Shown here: positions 28,063-36,512 of the stretch, piece by piece
Numbering within the stretch: position 1 is the first letter of the stretch
Layout of the letters: each line of letters starts with the position of its first letter
From: Candidatus Gastranaerophilales bacterium
Lineage (GTDB): Bacteria; Cyanobacteriota; Vampirovibrionia; Gastranaerophilales; Gastranaerophilaceae
Direction of reading: 5' to 3'
Assembly (NCBI GenBank): GCA_944323925.1
Contig: CALUUI010000010.1
Span: forward strand, 1 to 64,000
DNA: 64,000 nt
Program-made: the position numbers and the translations under genes
Notes under the pieces: model-generated
What the model was told of the DNA's origin: nothing
Database searches by the model: none
Seen by the model: only the letters and a program-made list of their open reading frames with translations

Positions 28063-28893
28063 TTAATTTTGAACATCAGCAATAGCTTTTGGGATAAAAT
28101 TAAGCAAATCCGAAGCAAGAACAGAATATTCCGTTAATGCATTTGCCGCAAGCTCACCTGTCTTACCGTGTAGGAATACAGCTAATTTAGCTGCCTCAAA
28201 AAGTTCAACACCCTGAGCAATAAATCCTGTAATCATACCACACAAAACATCTCCGCTGCCCGCCTTTGCAAGCGCGCTGTTTCCTGTGTTATTAACATAG
28301 ACTTCGCCATCTACAGATACAACCCTTGTATTATGCCCTTTCAATACAGCTACGCAGTTATAGGTTTTAGCCAATTTTTTTACATAGAAATCGGGTTTAT
28401 TAAGAATTTTTTCAACTTCAACTTTTAAAAGTCTGGAAGCCTCTGCAGGATGAGGTGTTATAACTAATTTTTCAGGCAAAGTAATACCTTTTATTTTTGA
28501 TAAAAGAGTTAACCCGCTAGCATCAATAACAACGGGGATATTAAGACTTGCAAGCTCGTTAATAACAGATTTAAACATAATAGCCGTAGCGGTTTGAACA
28601 GATAACCCGCATCCAATGGATACAACACTGTAATTACCAAGATTATTTTTTAGCTCTGATAGCGGTAAATAGACTATATCCGGAGTCAGGGCAGAAACCG
28701 CCGAAACGACTTTCGGGGAAGAAGCAAGCGTAACATACCCGCAACCTACTCTTAAAGCTGCAAGGCTTGATAAATAAGCTGCTCCGGTATAATTTTCAGA
28801 CCCTGCAATATTTAAAACTTTACCAAAAGTTCCTTTATGCGAATTTTGTTCTCTTATAGGGAGTTTAAAGTCCATTTTGTCTGATAACCTCAT
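28063..28893 (-). CDS. nnrD: ADP-dependent NAD(P)H-hydrate dehydratase
   Basis: A 276-residue ribokinase-fold dehydratase that repairs hydrated NAD(P)H. Motifs are GSENYTGAAYLSSLAALRVGCGYVT, the ITPHPAEASRLL block and NNTGNSALAKAGSGDVLCGMI with the catalytic Asp. It lacks the N-terminal NnrE epimerase domain often fused in bacteria, so epimerisation must be encoded elsewhere. The start overlaps trmL by 29 bases; an ATG six codons later (28875) is an alternative with a weak GAGG upstream. It probably belongs to an operon with trmL and the phosphatidyltransferase. Confidence 0.9.
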   Translation of the reverse strand: MRLSDKMDFKLPIREQNSHKGTFGKVLNIAGSENYTGAAYLSSLAALRVGCGYVTLASSPKVVSAVSALTPDIVYLPLSELKNNLGNYSVVSIGCGLSVQTATAIMFKSVINELASLNIPVVIDASGLTLLSKIKGITLPEKLVITPHPAEASRLLKVEVEKILNKPDFYVKKLAKTYNCVAVLKGHNTRVVSVDGEVYVNNTGNSALAKAGSGDVLCGMITGFIAQGVELFEAAKLAVFLHGKTGELAANALTEYSVLASDLLNFIPKAIADVQN

Positions 28894-29314
28894 AAACAGT
28901 TATCGCAACAGAATTAGATAGATTCAAACTTCTCTGACCTTCTTTCATTGGAATAGTTACAGCCGTATCTTGCTTAACATAAAAATCAGGCAATCCCCTT
29001 GTTTCGGGACCAAATACAAGAAAATCTCCATCTTTATACTTGATATCTGTATATAACTTATGCGATTTCGTCGTCAAATAATAAAAAGTACTATCAGGGA
29101 ATAATTTATACAACTCCTCCATATTATCAACTTTGTGGAGATCAACGCTGTCCCAATAATCCAATCCCGCACGCTTAGTATATTTACTTGATAAAGAAAA
29201 TCCCAACTTTCCTACAAGATACAGAGAAGCCCCGCAGCAAGCACATAGTCTTGCTATATTTCCTGTATTTTGCGGAATTTCTGGTTCATATAACGCTACG
29301 TTAATTTTACTCAT
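28865..29314 (-). CDS. trmL: tRNA (cytidine/uridine-34-2'-O)-methyltransferase
   Basis: A 149-residue minimal SPOUT methyltransferase that methylates the wobble ribose in certain tRNAs. Diagnostic segments are ALYEPEIPQNTGNIARLC at the N-terminus, FGPETRGLP in the middle and IPMKEGQRSLNLSNSVAI in the knot. The length equals that of the family. It overlaps its upstream neighbour by one base and its downstream neighbour by 29. Confidence 0.94.
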   Translation of the reverse strand: MSKINVALYEPEIPQNTGNIARLCACCGASLYLVGKLGFSLSSKYTKRAGLDYWDSVDLHKVDNMEELYKLFPDSTFYYLTTKSHKLYTDIKYKDGDFLVFGPETRGLPDFYVKQDTAVTIPMKEGQRSLNLSNSVAITVYEVIRQNGL

Positions 29315-29907
29315 TATTTTTCAAAAAGATATTTAGATTCTATAACAACAGGCAAGCCTCTTACTACGCAGAATACGATAGCAATAACAGCTAACCAATA
29401 ACCGACTTCAAAAACAGCCTCAGCCGCAGGACAACCGGGAACCCTTGATGCCACAATAACAACAAATGCTGCTACTTTTGCAACCGCATAGCTTATTCTC
29501 ATAAACTTTGATGAGGTAATAAAAATACATATCGGATTCCTTTGCATTGTTGTAGCACCAAATGCAGTATAACCATGCTCCATTGCTGCGCTTCTGATTG
29601 TATCTGTAATAAACCCTCTGGTTATAGCTACTAACGGGAAAAGTATAGGTAGCCATCCCATAACTGCAAATAAAATCCAATAAGTATTTTCAACTATTCT
29701 ATCACTCATTATATCGAGCAATGCACCTAACTTAGAGGATTCGTTGAATTTTCTTGCAACATAACCGTCAAGCCCGTCCATCGCAAAAGCCAATATGGTA
29801 AGAGCTAACGCCCAAATTCCTGCAGCCATATTATCCAAGTGCGCATAAATTAAATATACGCCAATAAACATTAAAAATACTCTAAATAAAGTTATGAAAT
29901 TTGCCAT
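29314..29907 (-). CDS. CDP-alcohol phosphatidyltransferase family protein
   Basis: A 197-residue membrane enzyme with the class signature DGxxGxxAR-x8-Gx3Dx3D, seen as DGLDGYVARKFNESSKLGA followed by LLDIMSD. About five membrane segments. Such enzymes transfer a phosphatidyl group from CDP-diacylglycerol to an alcohol. PgsA-like phosphatidylglycerophosphate synthase is plausible, but the alcohol cannot be assigned from sequence alone. A GGAGAG ribosome site precedes the ATG. Confidence 0.88.
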   Translation of the reverse strand: MANFITLFRVFLMFIGVYLIYAHLDNMAAGIWALALTILAFAMDGLDGYVARKFNESSKLGALLDIMSDRIVENTYWILFAVMGWLPILFPLVAITRGFITDTIRSAAMEHGYTAFGATTMQRNPICIFITSSKFMRISYAVAKVAAFVVIVASRVPGCPAAEAVFEVGYWLAVIAIVFCVVRGLPVVIESKYLFEK

Positions 29908-29915
29908 AATCTCTC

Positions 29916-30920
29916 CTACTGTTTTAAACGTGAAGAAGCAAAGTTCTTTTCTTTTTCATCAAGAACTTTAACCTTAGAACCAAGCATAATCCTTTCTGCT
30001 TCTTCAAGAATACTAACAACAACATACCCGTTTTGACCGTCAGAACGAGGTTCTTGACCTGTTGCACAACAGTTAAGGAAATGTTGACACTCCAATTTCA
30101 ACGGTTCTATTTCCAAATAATCAAGCGCAATTACTTCTGTTTTGTTAGCTACAAAATTATCATAAAGTTTTAATTTATTCTCTGGCAAAGTATCATCAAA
30201 GATAGCAGTTTTCTTAGTCCCTCTAACTAAAAGGTTAACGTGCTTTTGAGGAGTAATCCAACTGTCTGAAATATGCCCAAGCATTCCGCCTTCAAATTCA
30301 ATGCTTATATGAGTTATATCCATAATTTCGTTTCTGTCGGAAGAACAACCTATTGCAGATACAACTCTTAAAGGAGTTTTTCCTGTAACATACGCCATCA
30401 TTGACACATCATGAGGAGCTAAATCCCACATAACACTTCTGTCATTCTTAAAATAATTAACGTTTAATCTGTCACTTTGTGCATATACTAATTCACCAAG
30501 AACACCTTCTTCAACAAGCATCTTTAATCTGTTTACAGCAGGATGGTATAAAAGTAAATGACCTACCATCAATATCAAACCTTTTTCCTCTGCTAACTCT
30601 GTAAGTTCTTTTGCTTCGTGAGCAACTGTAGAAATAGGTTTTTCAACATAAACGTGCTTGCCGGCATTAAGCATTGCTTTTACTATCTTAAAATGAGTAT
30701 GACTCGGAGTTACTACAACAACACCTGTTATCTCAGGGTTGTTTATTATATCGTTCATATCTTTCGTAACATTAACTGAAGGATAAAGCTCCTTAACTTT
30801 TGCCAATGTTTCTTCATCCAAATCACATACGGTAGAAAGCGCATTAAGGTTGTAAAAATTTCTTACAATGTTCTTTCCCCAAAGCCCATATCCGATTACT
30901 GCTATTTTTTGTTCTTTCAT
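29916..30920 (-). CDS. Gfo/Idh/MocA family oxidoreductase
   Basis: A 334-residue NAD(P)-dependent oxidoreductase. The N-terminal Rossmann fold has IAVIGYGLWGKNIVRNF. The nucleotide-site and catalytic segment is VYVEKPISTVAHEAKEL with the usual EKP motif. The C-terminal domain begins near MVGHLLLYHPAVNRLK. Many members act on nucleotide sugars or sugar acids in surface-glycan synthesis. The substrate is not predictable here. It lies eight bases upstream of the phosphatidyltransferase gene. Confidence 0.9.
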   Translation of the reverse strand: MKEQKIAVIGYGLWGKNIVRNFYNLNALSTVCDLDEETLAKVKELYPSVNVTKDMNDIINNPEITGVVVVTPSHTHFKIVKAMLNAGKHVYVEKPISTVAHEAKELTELAEEKGLILMVGHLLLYHPAVNRLKMLVEEGVLGELVYAQSDRLNVNYFKNDRSVMWDLAPHDVSMMAYVTGKTPLRVVSAIGCSSDRNEIMDITHISIEFEGGMLGHISDSWITPQKHVNLLVRGTKKTAIFDDTLPENKLKLYDNFVANKTEVIALDYLEIEPLKLECQHFLNCCATGQEPRSDGQNGYVVVSILEEAERIMLGSKVKVLDEKEKNFASSRLKQ

Positions 30921-31046
30921 TCTTTTTCACCCTTTATTTAGGAAAATTATATAACAAGATAATTGATAAATCAAAGAATAGTTTTTATTTAATAACTTCA
31001 ATTTGAAAACTGTTAAAACGTTAAATAATCACAAACTGACAGAACA

Positions 31047-31277
31047 CTAAAAATTCAGAAACTCTGATAATGATAGATTAAACGCTTTTGCAATCTTATT
31101 TAATTTAGAAAAAGTAATATCATTTTGAGCCGTTTCAATATTCCCTAACGTAGAACGAGCAATATTTGATATCGCTGCTAAATCATCCTGAGAATAATTA
31201 TTTATCTTCCTCAATTCCTTGATACGAAGTGCAAGTTTTAACAACAATTCCTTGTCCATAATTAAATTGTCCGCCAT
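31047..31277 (-). CDS. XRE-family helix-turn-helix regulator
   Basis: A 76-residue protein that is almost entirely one Cro/C1-type HTH: LALRIKELRKINNYSQDDLAAISNIARSTLGNIE, with a C-terminal NLSLSEFL. The start at 31277 is chosen because a TATATT box lies six bases upstream; a start 11 codons earlier is possible but unsupported. It is divergent from the small gene at 31431 and could control it. The target is unknown. Confidence 0.8.
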   Translation of the reverse strand: MADNLIMDKELLLKLALRIKELRKINNYSQDDLAAISNIARSTLGNIETAQNDITFSKLNKIAKAFNLSLSEFLNF

Positions 31278-31283
31278 AATGAC

Positions 31284-31289
31284 AATATA
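31284..31289 (-). promoter_or_regulatory. -10 box of the XRE regulator, leaderless start
   Basis: TATATT on the minus strand ends six bases before the ATG at 31277. No Shine-Dalgarno is present, and the -35 is uncertain. Confidence 0.5.
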
Positions 31290-31430
31290 AACAAACCGTG
31301 CCACGGACAAATAAAAAGAGTAAAGTTAAGAATTTAAAACATAATAATATTTATTAACATTTGTAATAAAATAAATAGGAAATTATATTAATTTTTATAT
31401 CGTGGTATAATTACAAAAAAAGGAGAAATT

Positions 31431-31649
31431 ATGAACTATAACAAAAAAGAATATTCAGACAGCATTCAAAAAATGGCAATTGAAGCCTCCTATGTTAAAC
31501 ATTTAGCAAGAATATTAGAGGAGCTAATCCAAAACAATAATGGAAACATAAGTAAAACAAGTATTGCAACACTAGCAGTGATACTTACACGTACTGCCAG
31601 TACATTGTCAAATCAAATAAACAATCTTAGCCTGAGAATTGAAATGTAA
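31431..31649 (+). CDS. Small helical protein of unknown function
   Basis: A 72-residue protein, mostly predicted helix, with no recognised family. A clear AAAAGGAGAAATT ribosome site precedes the ATG, and a TATAAT box lies about 25 bases upstream, so it is probably real. It is divergent from the XRE regulator. Its size and helical nature could suit a regulatory partner; nothing more can be said. Confidence 0.65.
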   Translation: MNYNKKEYSDSIQKMAIEASYVKHLARILEELIQNNNGNISKTSIATLAVILTRTASTLSNQINNLSLRIEM

Positions 31650-31745
31650 TTTATAAAAAGAATTCGCCAATATAATAGCATAAAGAATCATGTTGCACCG
31701 GCAGTAAAAAACTGCTACAATTCTATATATACAGAGGTTTGACAA

Positions 31746-32087
31746 ATGAAAAAAATTTTTACTATTACAGTTCTATTTTTAATAGCAATATTTGCCACCC
31801 CACAAATGGCATCAAGTTCAAATATTAAAAATGATGATTTCAATAGTGTACAATCAGAAATCAATACTATAAACAGCAGAAAAGTATTAAAAACGAAAAG
31901 ATATAGTATCAAATGTCCGAAATGCAAAGTAAGAAACTATTATACAAATAAAAATCTGAGAAAACGCAAGGTATATTGTTCAAATTGCGGTTACTCATTC
32001 CGTCCGGGAATAATTTTAAATCGTGGAGAAAGAATAAAAATTCTTAAACGCTCAAACACTGGTGGAGCAATTTATAAAAAGATTTAG
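31746..32087 (+). CDS. Exported zinc-ribbon protein
   Basis: A 113-residue protein with an N-terminal signal peptide (KKIFTITVLFLIAIFATPQMASS). A C-terminal zinc ribbon follows: CPKCKVRNYYTNKN and then CSNCGYSFRPG, two CxxC knuckles 20 residues apart. Zinc ribbons of this layout usually sit at the N-terminus of cytoplasmic proteins, so one behind a signal peptide is unusual. The role is unknown. AGAGG lies upstream of the ATG. Confidence 0.75.
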   Translation: MKKIFTITVLFLIAIFATPQMASSSNIKNDDFNSVQSEINTINSRKVLKTKRYSIKCPKCKVRNYYTNKNLRKRKVYCSNCGYSFRPGIILNRGERIKILKRSNTGGAIYKKI

Positions 32088-32095
32088 AAATAATA

Positions 32096-32124
32096 TTGCT
32101 AATATATAATATTTGTAGTATCTT
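32096..32124 (+). promoter_or_regulatory. Promoter of the HEAT-queC-hydrogenase run, leaderless GTG start
   Basis: TTGCTA (32096-32101), 17 bp and TATCTT (32119-32124) are followed by six bases and the GTG at 32131. The geometry matches the other leaderless promoters here and supports the GTG start. Confidence 0.65.
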
Positions 32125-32130
32125 GAAGGT

Positions 32131-33066
32131 GTGAAAGAGAATTGTGGAATAGATTTTAATTCTATAGCTCTCCAATGTGGCCTAAACGATGAAGTTGACC
32201 ACAGTGAGGTCTTGCATAATATAACAGAGCTTGAAGAATTCTATGGTCGTGAAGATTTAATTGAGATATACAATTATCTTCTTGAAACAGTTATTGAACC
32301 GGAATATCTTGCTCAAATAGTGAAGTGTGCTGATAATTATCGTGACAGTTCATCATTAGATTCTATTGTCAAACTTCTTGTTAAAAAGCCTGAAGAGGAT
32401 AGTGATGAAAGCATAAATCTTAGAGTAATATGCGCCAAAGCAATAGCAAACCATAAAGATACCGCATATGTAACAGTACTATTAGATTGTATGAATAACA
32501 AGGATGAAAATTACAAAGTCAGACTGGCTTGTGCAGACGCTTTAGGGAAAATAGGTGATAAATATGCAGTAACCCCATTAATAAATTTAGTATCAGATGA
32601 AAACGAAAAATCTATTTACCTAAAAGAATCTGCAACAAATGCGTTAGGAATAATAGGAGATTTAAGGGCAGTAGAACCGTTAATTTCAATTCTTGATAGT
32701 AAACATGGTGTATTTAGTAAATTTTCATTTTTAAAAGAAAAAATCATTGAGGCATTAGGAAAACTTAACATTAGAAACGAAAAAATATTTAACGCGCTAA
32801 AAAAATCATTAATGGACGAATCACCTATGGTTCGAATTAATGCGATTGAAGCATTGATGAATAGTGATGATCCGCGAGCAGAAGATTGCATAAAAAGTTG
32901 CCTTACAGATCCGGATGATGAAGTAAAAAAGAATGCCTTAATTGCATTATATAATATCTCTGACCGACGCATACTTGATGAAGTAATAGCAAGCAAAGAT
33001 TATTCAGACTACTTAAAAACAGAAGCACATCTCCTAATTGATGAATACGAAGATGAGGATGAATAA
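32131..33066 (+). CDS. HEAT-repeat protein
   Basis: A 311-residue alpha-solenoid protein. HEAT or PBS-lyase-type repeats run from about residue 85, for example VRLACADALGKIGDKYAVTPLINLV, KESATNALGIIGDLRAVEPLISIL and VRINAIEALMNSDDPRAEDCI. Such proteins act as scaffolds or, in cyanobacteria, as bilin lyases; no catalytic assignment is possible here. It starts with GTG. It is followed after two bases by queC and so heads the run leading to the hydrogenase. Confidence 0.82.
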   Translation: MKENCGIDFNSIALQCGLNDEVDHSEVLHNITELEEFYGREDLIEIYNYLLETVIEPEYLAQIVKCADNYRDSSSLDSIVKLLVKKPEEDSDESINLRVICAKAIANHKDTAYVTVLLDCMNNKDENYKVRLACADALGKIGDKYAVTPLINLVSDENEKSIYLKESATNALGIIGDLRAVEPLISILDSKHGVFSKFSFLKEKIIEALGKLNIRNEKIFNALKKSLMDESPMVRINAIEALMNSDDPRAEDCIKSCLTDPDDEVKKNALIALYNISDRRILDEVIASKDYSDYLKTEAHLLIDEYEDEDE

Positions 33067-33068
33067 GA

Positions 33069-33740
33069 ATGCGCAAATCAATAGTTTTAATATCCGGCGG
33101 ACTTGATTCAGTAGTAACATTAGGAATAGCAAAAGACGAATACAATATAGAGCTGGGTATAACTTTCGATTACGGACAAAAGCCTTCAAAAGAGGAAATA
33201 TCCGCAGCAAAAAAGATATGTGAATATTACAACATCCGTCACGAAGTAATAAAACTTGATTGGCTAAAAGCAATAACGCATACAGCACTTGTTTCATCAG
33301 AACAGGCGCCTGAAAATAATCTTGGTACGATATCAAGCATGCAATCAGTTTGGGTACCAAATAGAAACGGATTATTCTTAAATATTGCAGCAGCGTTTGC
33401 AGATGCCGAAGGCTTCACAGATATTTTGTTTGGTGCAAATGCACAAGAAGGAAAAACTTTTCCAGATAATACTCCTGAATTCAGAGAAAGAATAAATTCT
33501 GTTTTTGAGTTCTCAACACTTGTAAAACCTAAAGTTCAAGCCCCCTTGATAAATTATTCTAAGGATGATATAGTTAAAATTGCTTTAGAGAAAGGTGTAC
33601 CGTTAGAGCTTGTAAGAAGTTGTTATAACTTAGCAAAGAAAAATTGTGGTAAATGTGAATCTTGTATAAATTTAAAGCGTGCACTAATAAATAACAACTG
33701 TCAGGAACTAGCGAAACAATTATTCGACAATGAAAACTAA
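33069..33740 (+). CDS. queC: 7-cyano-7-deazaguanine synthase
   Basis: A 223-residue ATP-dependent enzyme that makes preQ0 for queuosine synthesis. The N-type ATP pyrophosphatase P-loop is SGGLDSVVTLG. The C-terminal zinc site is CYNLAKKNCGKCESC, matching QueC. No other queuosine gene is present in the window. The end overlaps the DUF366 gene by 11 bp. Confidence 0.93.
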   Translation: MRKSIVLISGGLDSVVTLGIAKDEYNIELGITFDYGQKPSKEEISAAKKICEYYNIRHEVIKLDWLKAITHTALVSSEQAPENNLGTISSMQSVWVPNRNGLFLNIAAAFADAEGFTDILFGANAQEGKTFPDNTPEFRERINSVFEFSTLVKPKVQAPLINYSKDDIVKIALEKGVPLELVRSCYNLAKKNCGKCESCINLKRALINNNCQELAKQLFDNEN

Positions 33741-34293
33741 ATATATAGAAGAAGAAGTAAAATATATAGGCTCACAATTAGCCCCGCATTGGATATACAA
33801 AAATTATAAAATACAAGGAGATGCGATAGTAGCATTTTGCGGAGAATGTGACGTACATTTAACAGAAATGGTTGATATTGAAGATGTTATCAATAATGAA
33901 CCTATATATAGCAAATCAATGCTAAGTTTCATAACAGAGCAGTTTGGAGTAGACCTACCTGAAGGAGTTTTTCGTCAACGTTTGCTTATATGTATAATAA
34001 AAGAATTACTTGAAGAATACGGACATAAAATAAGAAGAAATGGTGATGATTTATTTTATCAAGATAAGAAGTTGACCGTATCTATAGCAACGAAATCAAT
34101 CACTTCGACATTAATACATACAGGTGTTAATATTTTATCAGAAGGCGCACCGGTTAAAGCCTCCGGATTAAGTAGTGAACTTGGAATAATTGATATAAGA
34201 AGTTTCGCTATAGAAGTAATGAATAGATATAAAGAAGAATTAGAGGATATAATCTTAGCAGGAACAAAAGTTCGCGGAGTATATAATGAATAA
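33730..34293 (+). CDS. DUF366 family protein
   Basis: A 187-residue protein matching my recollection of DUF366: QLAPHWIYKNYKIQGDAIVAFCGECDVHLTEMVD region at residues 15-47 and GLSSELGIIDIRSFA in the second half. The biochemical role is unknown. It overlaps queC by 11 bp and the SPOR gene by 8 bp, so all three are translated as a unit. A link to deazaguanine metabolism is conceivable from context only. Confidence 0.75.
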   Translation: MKTKYIEEEVKYIGSQLAPHWIYKNYKIQGDAIVAFCGECDVHLTEMVDIEDVINNEPIYSKSMLSFITEQFGVDLPEGVFRQRLLICIIKELLEEYGHKIRRNGDDLFYQDKKLTVSIATKSITSTLIHTGVNILSEGAPVKASGLSSELGIIDIRSFAIEVMNRYKEELEDIILAGTKVRGVYNE

Positions 34294-34951
34294 AAAATTT
34301 GGATACAAAAAATACTTAAAACCAAAAGAGAAAAAAGACATCAGTGTATTAAAACTGTTTATTGGCACATTTGTCTTAATGTTGGTAATATTTACAATAA
34401 TAATAAATTGTTTTACACCAGATGTAGACGTAACAATTGGGAATTCAAATGAAGAAGTAGCTGAAGAAGAAAACGAAATTTATTTAAAGAAATTTGTAGA
34501 CAATCGTTTATTAGATATACAAAAAGAGGACCAAACAAAAGGTAACCTCTCAAATAATACCTCAGAAACAATAGCAGATGAAAAAGCAGCAGAGATAATA
34601 AATTCATTAGCTAAAGAGCAACAAAATGAACTAAAACCTGTAGAATTGAATGTAACAGCACCTGAAATAAAAATTATAACACCGCAAGAAGCAGCCCAAA
34701 CAACTGTTCCAGTAGGTCATGAGCTTAATTTAACTTATAGAGTATATATAGGACATTACAATACATACGATCAAGTAAAAATCGCAAAAGATATAGTAAA
34801 TGAAACAGATCCGACACTAAATCCTGTAATAAAAGAAGTAAGTGGCGGATATACATTACAAGCAGGTGTTTTCAAAAATAAAAATGCAGCAATGGCATTA
34901 ACAACAACTCTTTTAAATGAACATTTACCTGCAAGAATGGTTTCGGAATAA
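34286..34951 (+). CDS. Membrane-anchored SPOR-like domain protein
   Basis: A 221-residue protein with a short basic cytoplasmic tail, one membrane segment at about residues 21-46 (VLKLFIGTFVLMLVIFTIIINCF) and an acidic linker. A C-terminal SPOR-like region follows at about 148-221 (TYRVYIGHYNTYDQVKIAKD, then GGYTLQAGVFKNKNAAMAL). SPOR domains bind denuded peptidoglycan at the septum. The gene is coupled to DUF366 by an 8-bp overlap and lies 43 bases before the hydrogenase. Confidence 0.8.
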   Translation: MNKKFGYKKYLKPKEKKDISVLKLFIGTFVLMLVIFTIIINCFTPDVDVTIGNSNEEVAEEENEIYLKKFVDNRLLDIQKEDQTKGNLSNNTSETIADEKAAEIINSLAKEQQNELKPVELNVTAPEIKIITPQEAAQTTVPVGHELNLTYRVYIGHYNTYDQVKIAKDIVNETDPTLNPVIKEVSGGYTLQAGVFKNKNAAMALTTTLLNEHLPARMVSE

Positions 34952-34994
34952 CATAGTAGTAAATAATAAGAATAGAAAAAGGAAGAGATTTAAA

Positions 34995-36458
34995 ATGGCA
35001 ATATTACCAGCAAGTAATGAAACGAAAAAACTAAAAAAAACAGTATTATCAAAAATAGTAAAAGCGTTCAAAGAAAATAACCTTGCAGAAGGAGTAAGAA
35101 AGATTCCTTATGAAATGATACCGGATGATGCAAGTTCAGAGTATAGATGTTGTATTTACAAAGAACGTGAAATAATAAAAGATCGTTCAATAGCCTCATT
35201 AGGTATAGCAGTAGAGGGAACTAAAGATGATACAGCAATTTCTGAATATGTAGAGAAAGCAATGAACCGTACAGAACTGGAACCTGATGTAATGACAGTA
35301 CTAGACATCGCATGTCACGGCTGCGTTCCATGTCGATATTATGTAACGGATTTATGCCAAGGATGTGTAGCAAGACCTTGTACACATACCTGCAAATTTG
35401 GTGCTATTTCTGTATTTAATGGACATTCGCACATTAACCAAGAGAAATGTAAAAACTGCGGAATGTGTGCTCAAGCATGTCCATATCAAGCAATAGCAAA
35501 AATTATAGTACCTTGCGAAAATGCCTGTCCAGTAGGAGCCATTCATAAAGGCGAAAACGGTCACGCAATAATTGATTATGACAGATGTATAGCTTGCGGA
35601 AAATGTTTAAACTCTTGTCCGTTCGGTGCAATCCACGAAAAGAGTCAAATTATTGATATATTAAAGGCAATGAGAGCAGGTAAAAAAGTTATAGCCATGC
35701 CTGCACCATCTATTATGGGTCAGTTTGCATGCACTCCGGCACAACTTCACACGGCAATAAAAAAAGCAGGATTTTCTCTTGTTTATGAAGTTGCTATCGG
35801 TGCAGACATAACAACAGGAAAGGAAGCAAAAGAGTTTGAAGAAAGAATGGAAGCAGGAGATGCGTTTATGACAACCTCTTGCTGTGCAGGATGGAACCAA
35901 CTTATTGCAAAACATATTCCGGAAATTAAACCGTATGAATCAGATACACAAACTCCGGCATACTATACAGCAGAAATTGTTAAAAAAGAACATCCGGACT
36001 CTGTGACTGTTTTCATAAGCCCTTGTGTAGCAAAAAGAAAAGAAGTTATGGATAATCCAAACATTGATTTTGTTCTTAACTATGAAGAGCTTGATGCCAT
36101 TTTTGATGCACTTGAAATAAAACCATCAGAATGTGAAGACGACAAAGACATTATTAAAGCCTCAAAACAAGGCATGAATTTTGGTATAACAGAAGGAGTA
36201 TCTAAAGCTGTTGCCTCAATAGCTCCAGAAGGCTCCGAAATTAAACCTTACGTAATTAATGGAATTAATGCACAATCAATCAAAGAACTTCGATCTTACG
36301 TAAAAAATAACAAATGCGAAAACGGAAACTTAATCGAGGTAATGTGTTGCGAAGGCGGTTGCGTTGGTGGTAATGCTTGTGTAAATGAGTGTAAAAAAGC
36401 AACCCGTCAATGCACAAAATATTCTGAAGAGTCATTTGACCTCAAAACAAAAGAATAA
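34995..36458 (+). CDS. Monomeric [FeFe] hydrogenase with ferredoxin-type clusters
   Basis: A 487-residue iron hydrogenase. The N-terminal part has ferredoxin-like Cys motifs (CQGCVARPCTHTC, CKNCGMCAQACP, CIACGKCLNSCP). The H-cluster domain shows altered versions of the three signatures: TTSCCAGWNQL (L1), ISPCVAKRKEV (L2) and EVMCCEGGCVGGNAC (L3). The layout resembles group B-type monomeric enzymes rather than the prototypical group A. It may evolve H2 from ferredoxin or act as a sensor. The start at 34995 follows AGGAAGAG; an upstream in-frame ATG lies inside the SPOR gene. HydE for its cofactor is at 53189. Confidence 0.9.
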   Translation: MAILPASNETKKLKKTVLSKIVKAFKENNLAEGVRKIPYEMIPDDASSEYRCCIYKEREIIKDRSIASLGIAVEGTKDDTAISEYVEKAMNRTELEPDVMTVLDIACHGCVPCRYYVTDLCQGCVARPCTHTCKFGAISVFNGHSHINQEKCKNCGMCAQACPYQAIAKIIVPCENACPVGAIHKGENGHAIIDYDRCIACGKCLNSCPFGAIHEKSQIIDILKAMRAGKKVIAMPAPSIMGQFACTPAQLHTAIKKAGFSLVYEVAIGADITTGKEAKEFEERMEAGDAFMTTSCCAGWNQLIAKHIPEIKPYESDTQTPAYYTAEIVKKEHPDSVTVFISPCVAKRKEVMDNPNIDFVLNYEELDAIFDALEIKPSECEDDKDIIKASKQGMNFGITEGVSKAVASIAPEGSEIKPYVINGINAQSIKELRSYVKNNKCENGNLIEVMCCEGGCVGGNACVNECKKATRQCTKYSEESFDLKTKE

Positions 36459-36475
36459 TAAATTAGAATCAGAAT

Positions 36476-36512
36476 AAAAAGAACTCCTTAAAAATTTAAG
36501 GAGTTCTTTTTA
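36476..36512. terminator. Bidirectional terminator between the hydrogenase and its convergent neighbour
   Basis: A 17-bp perfect stem with arms at 36476-36492 and 36495-36511 around AAGAACTCCTTAAA, with T-rich tails on both strands. It overlaps the stop codon of the minus-strand gene. Confidence 0.88.
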
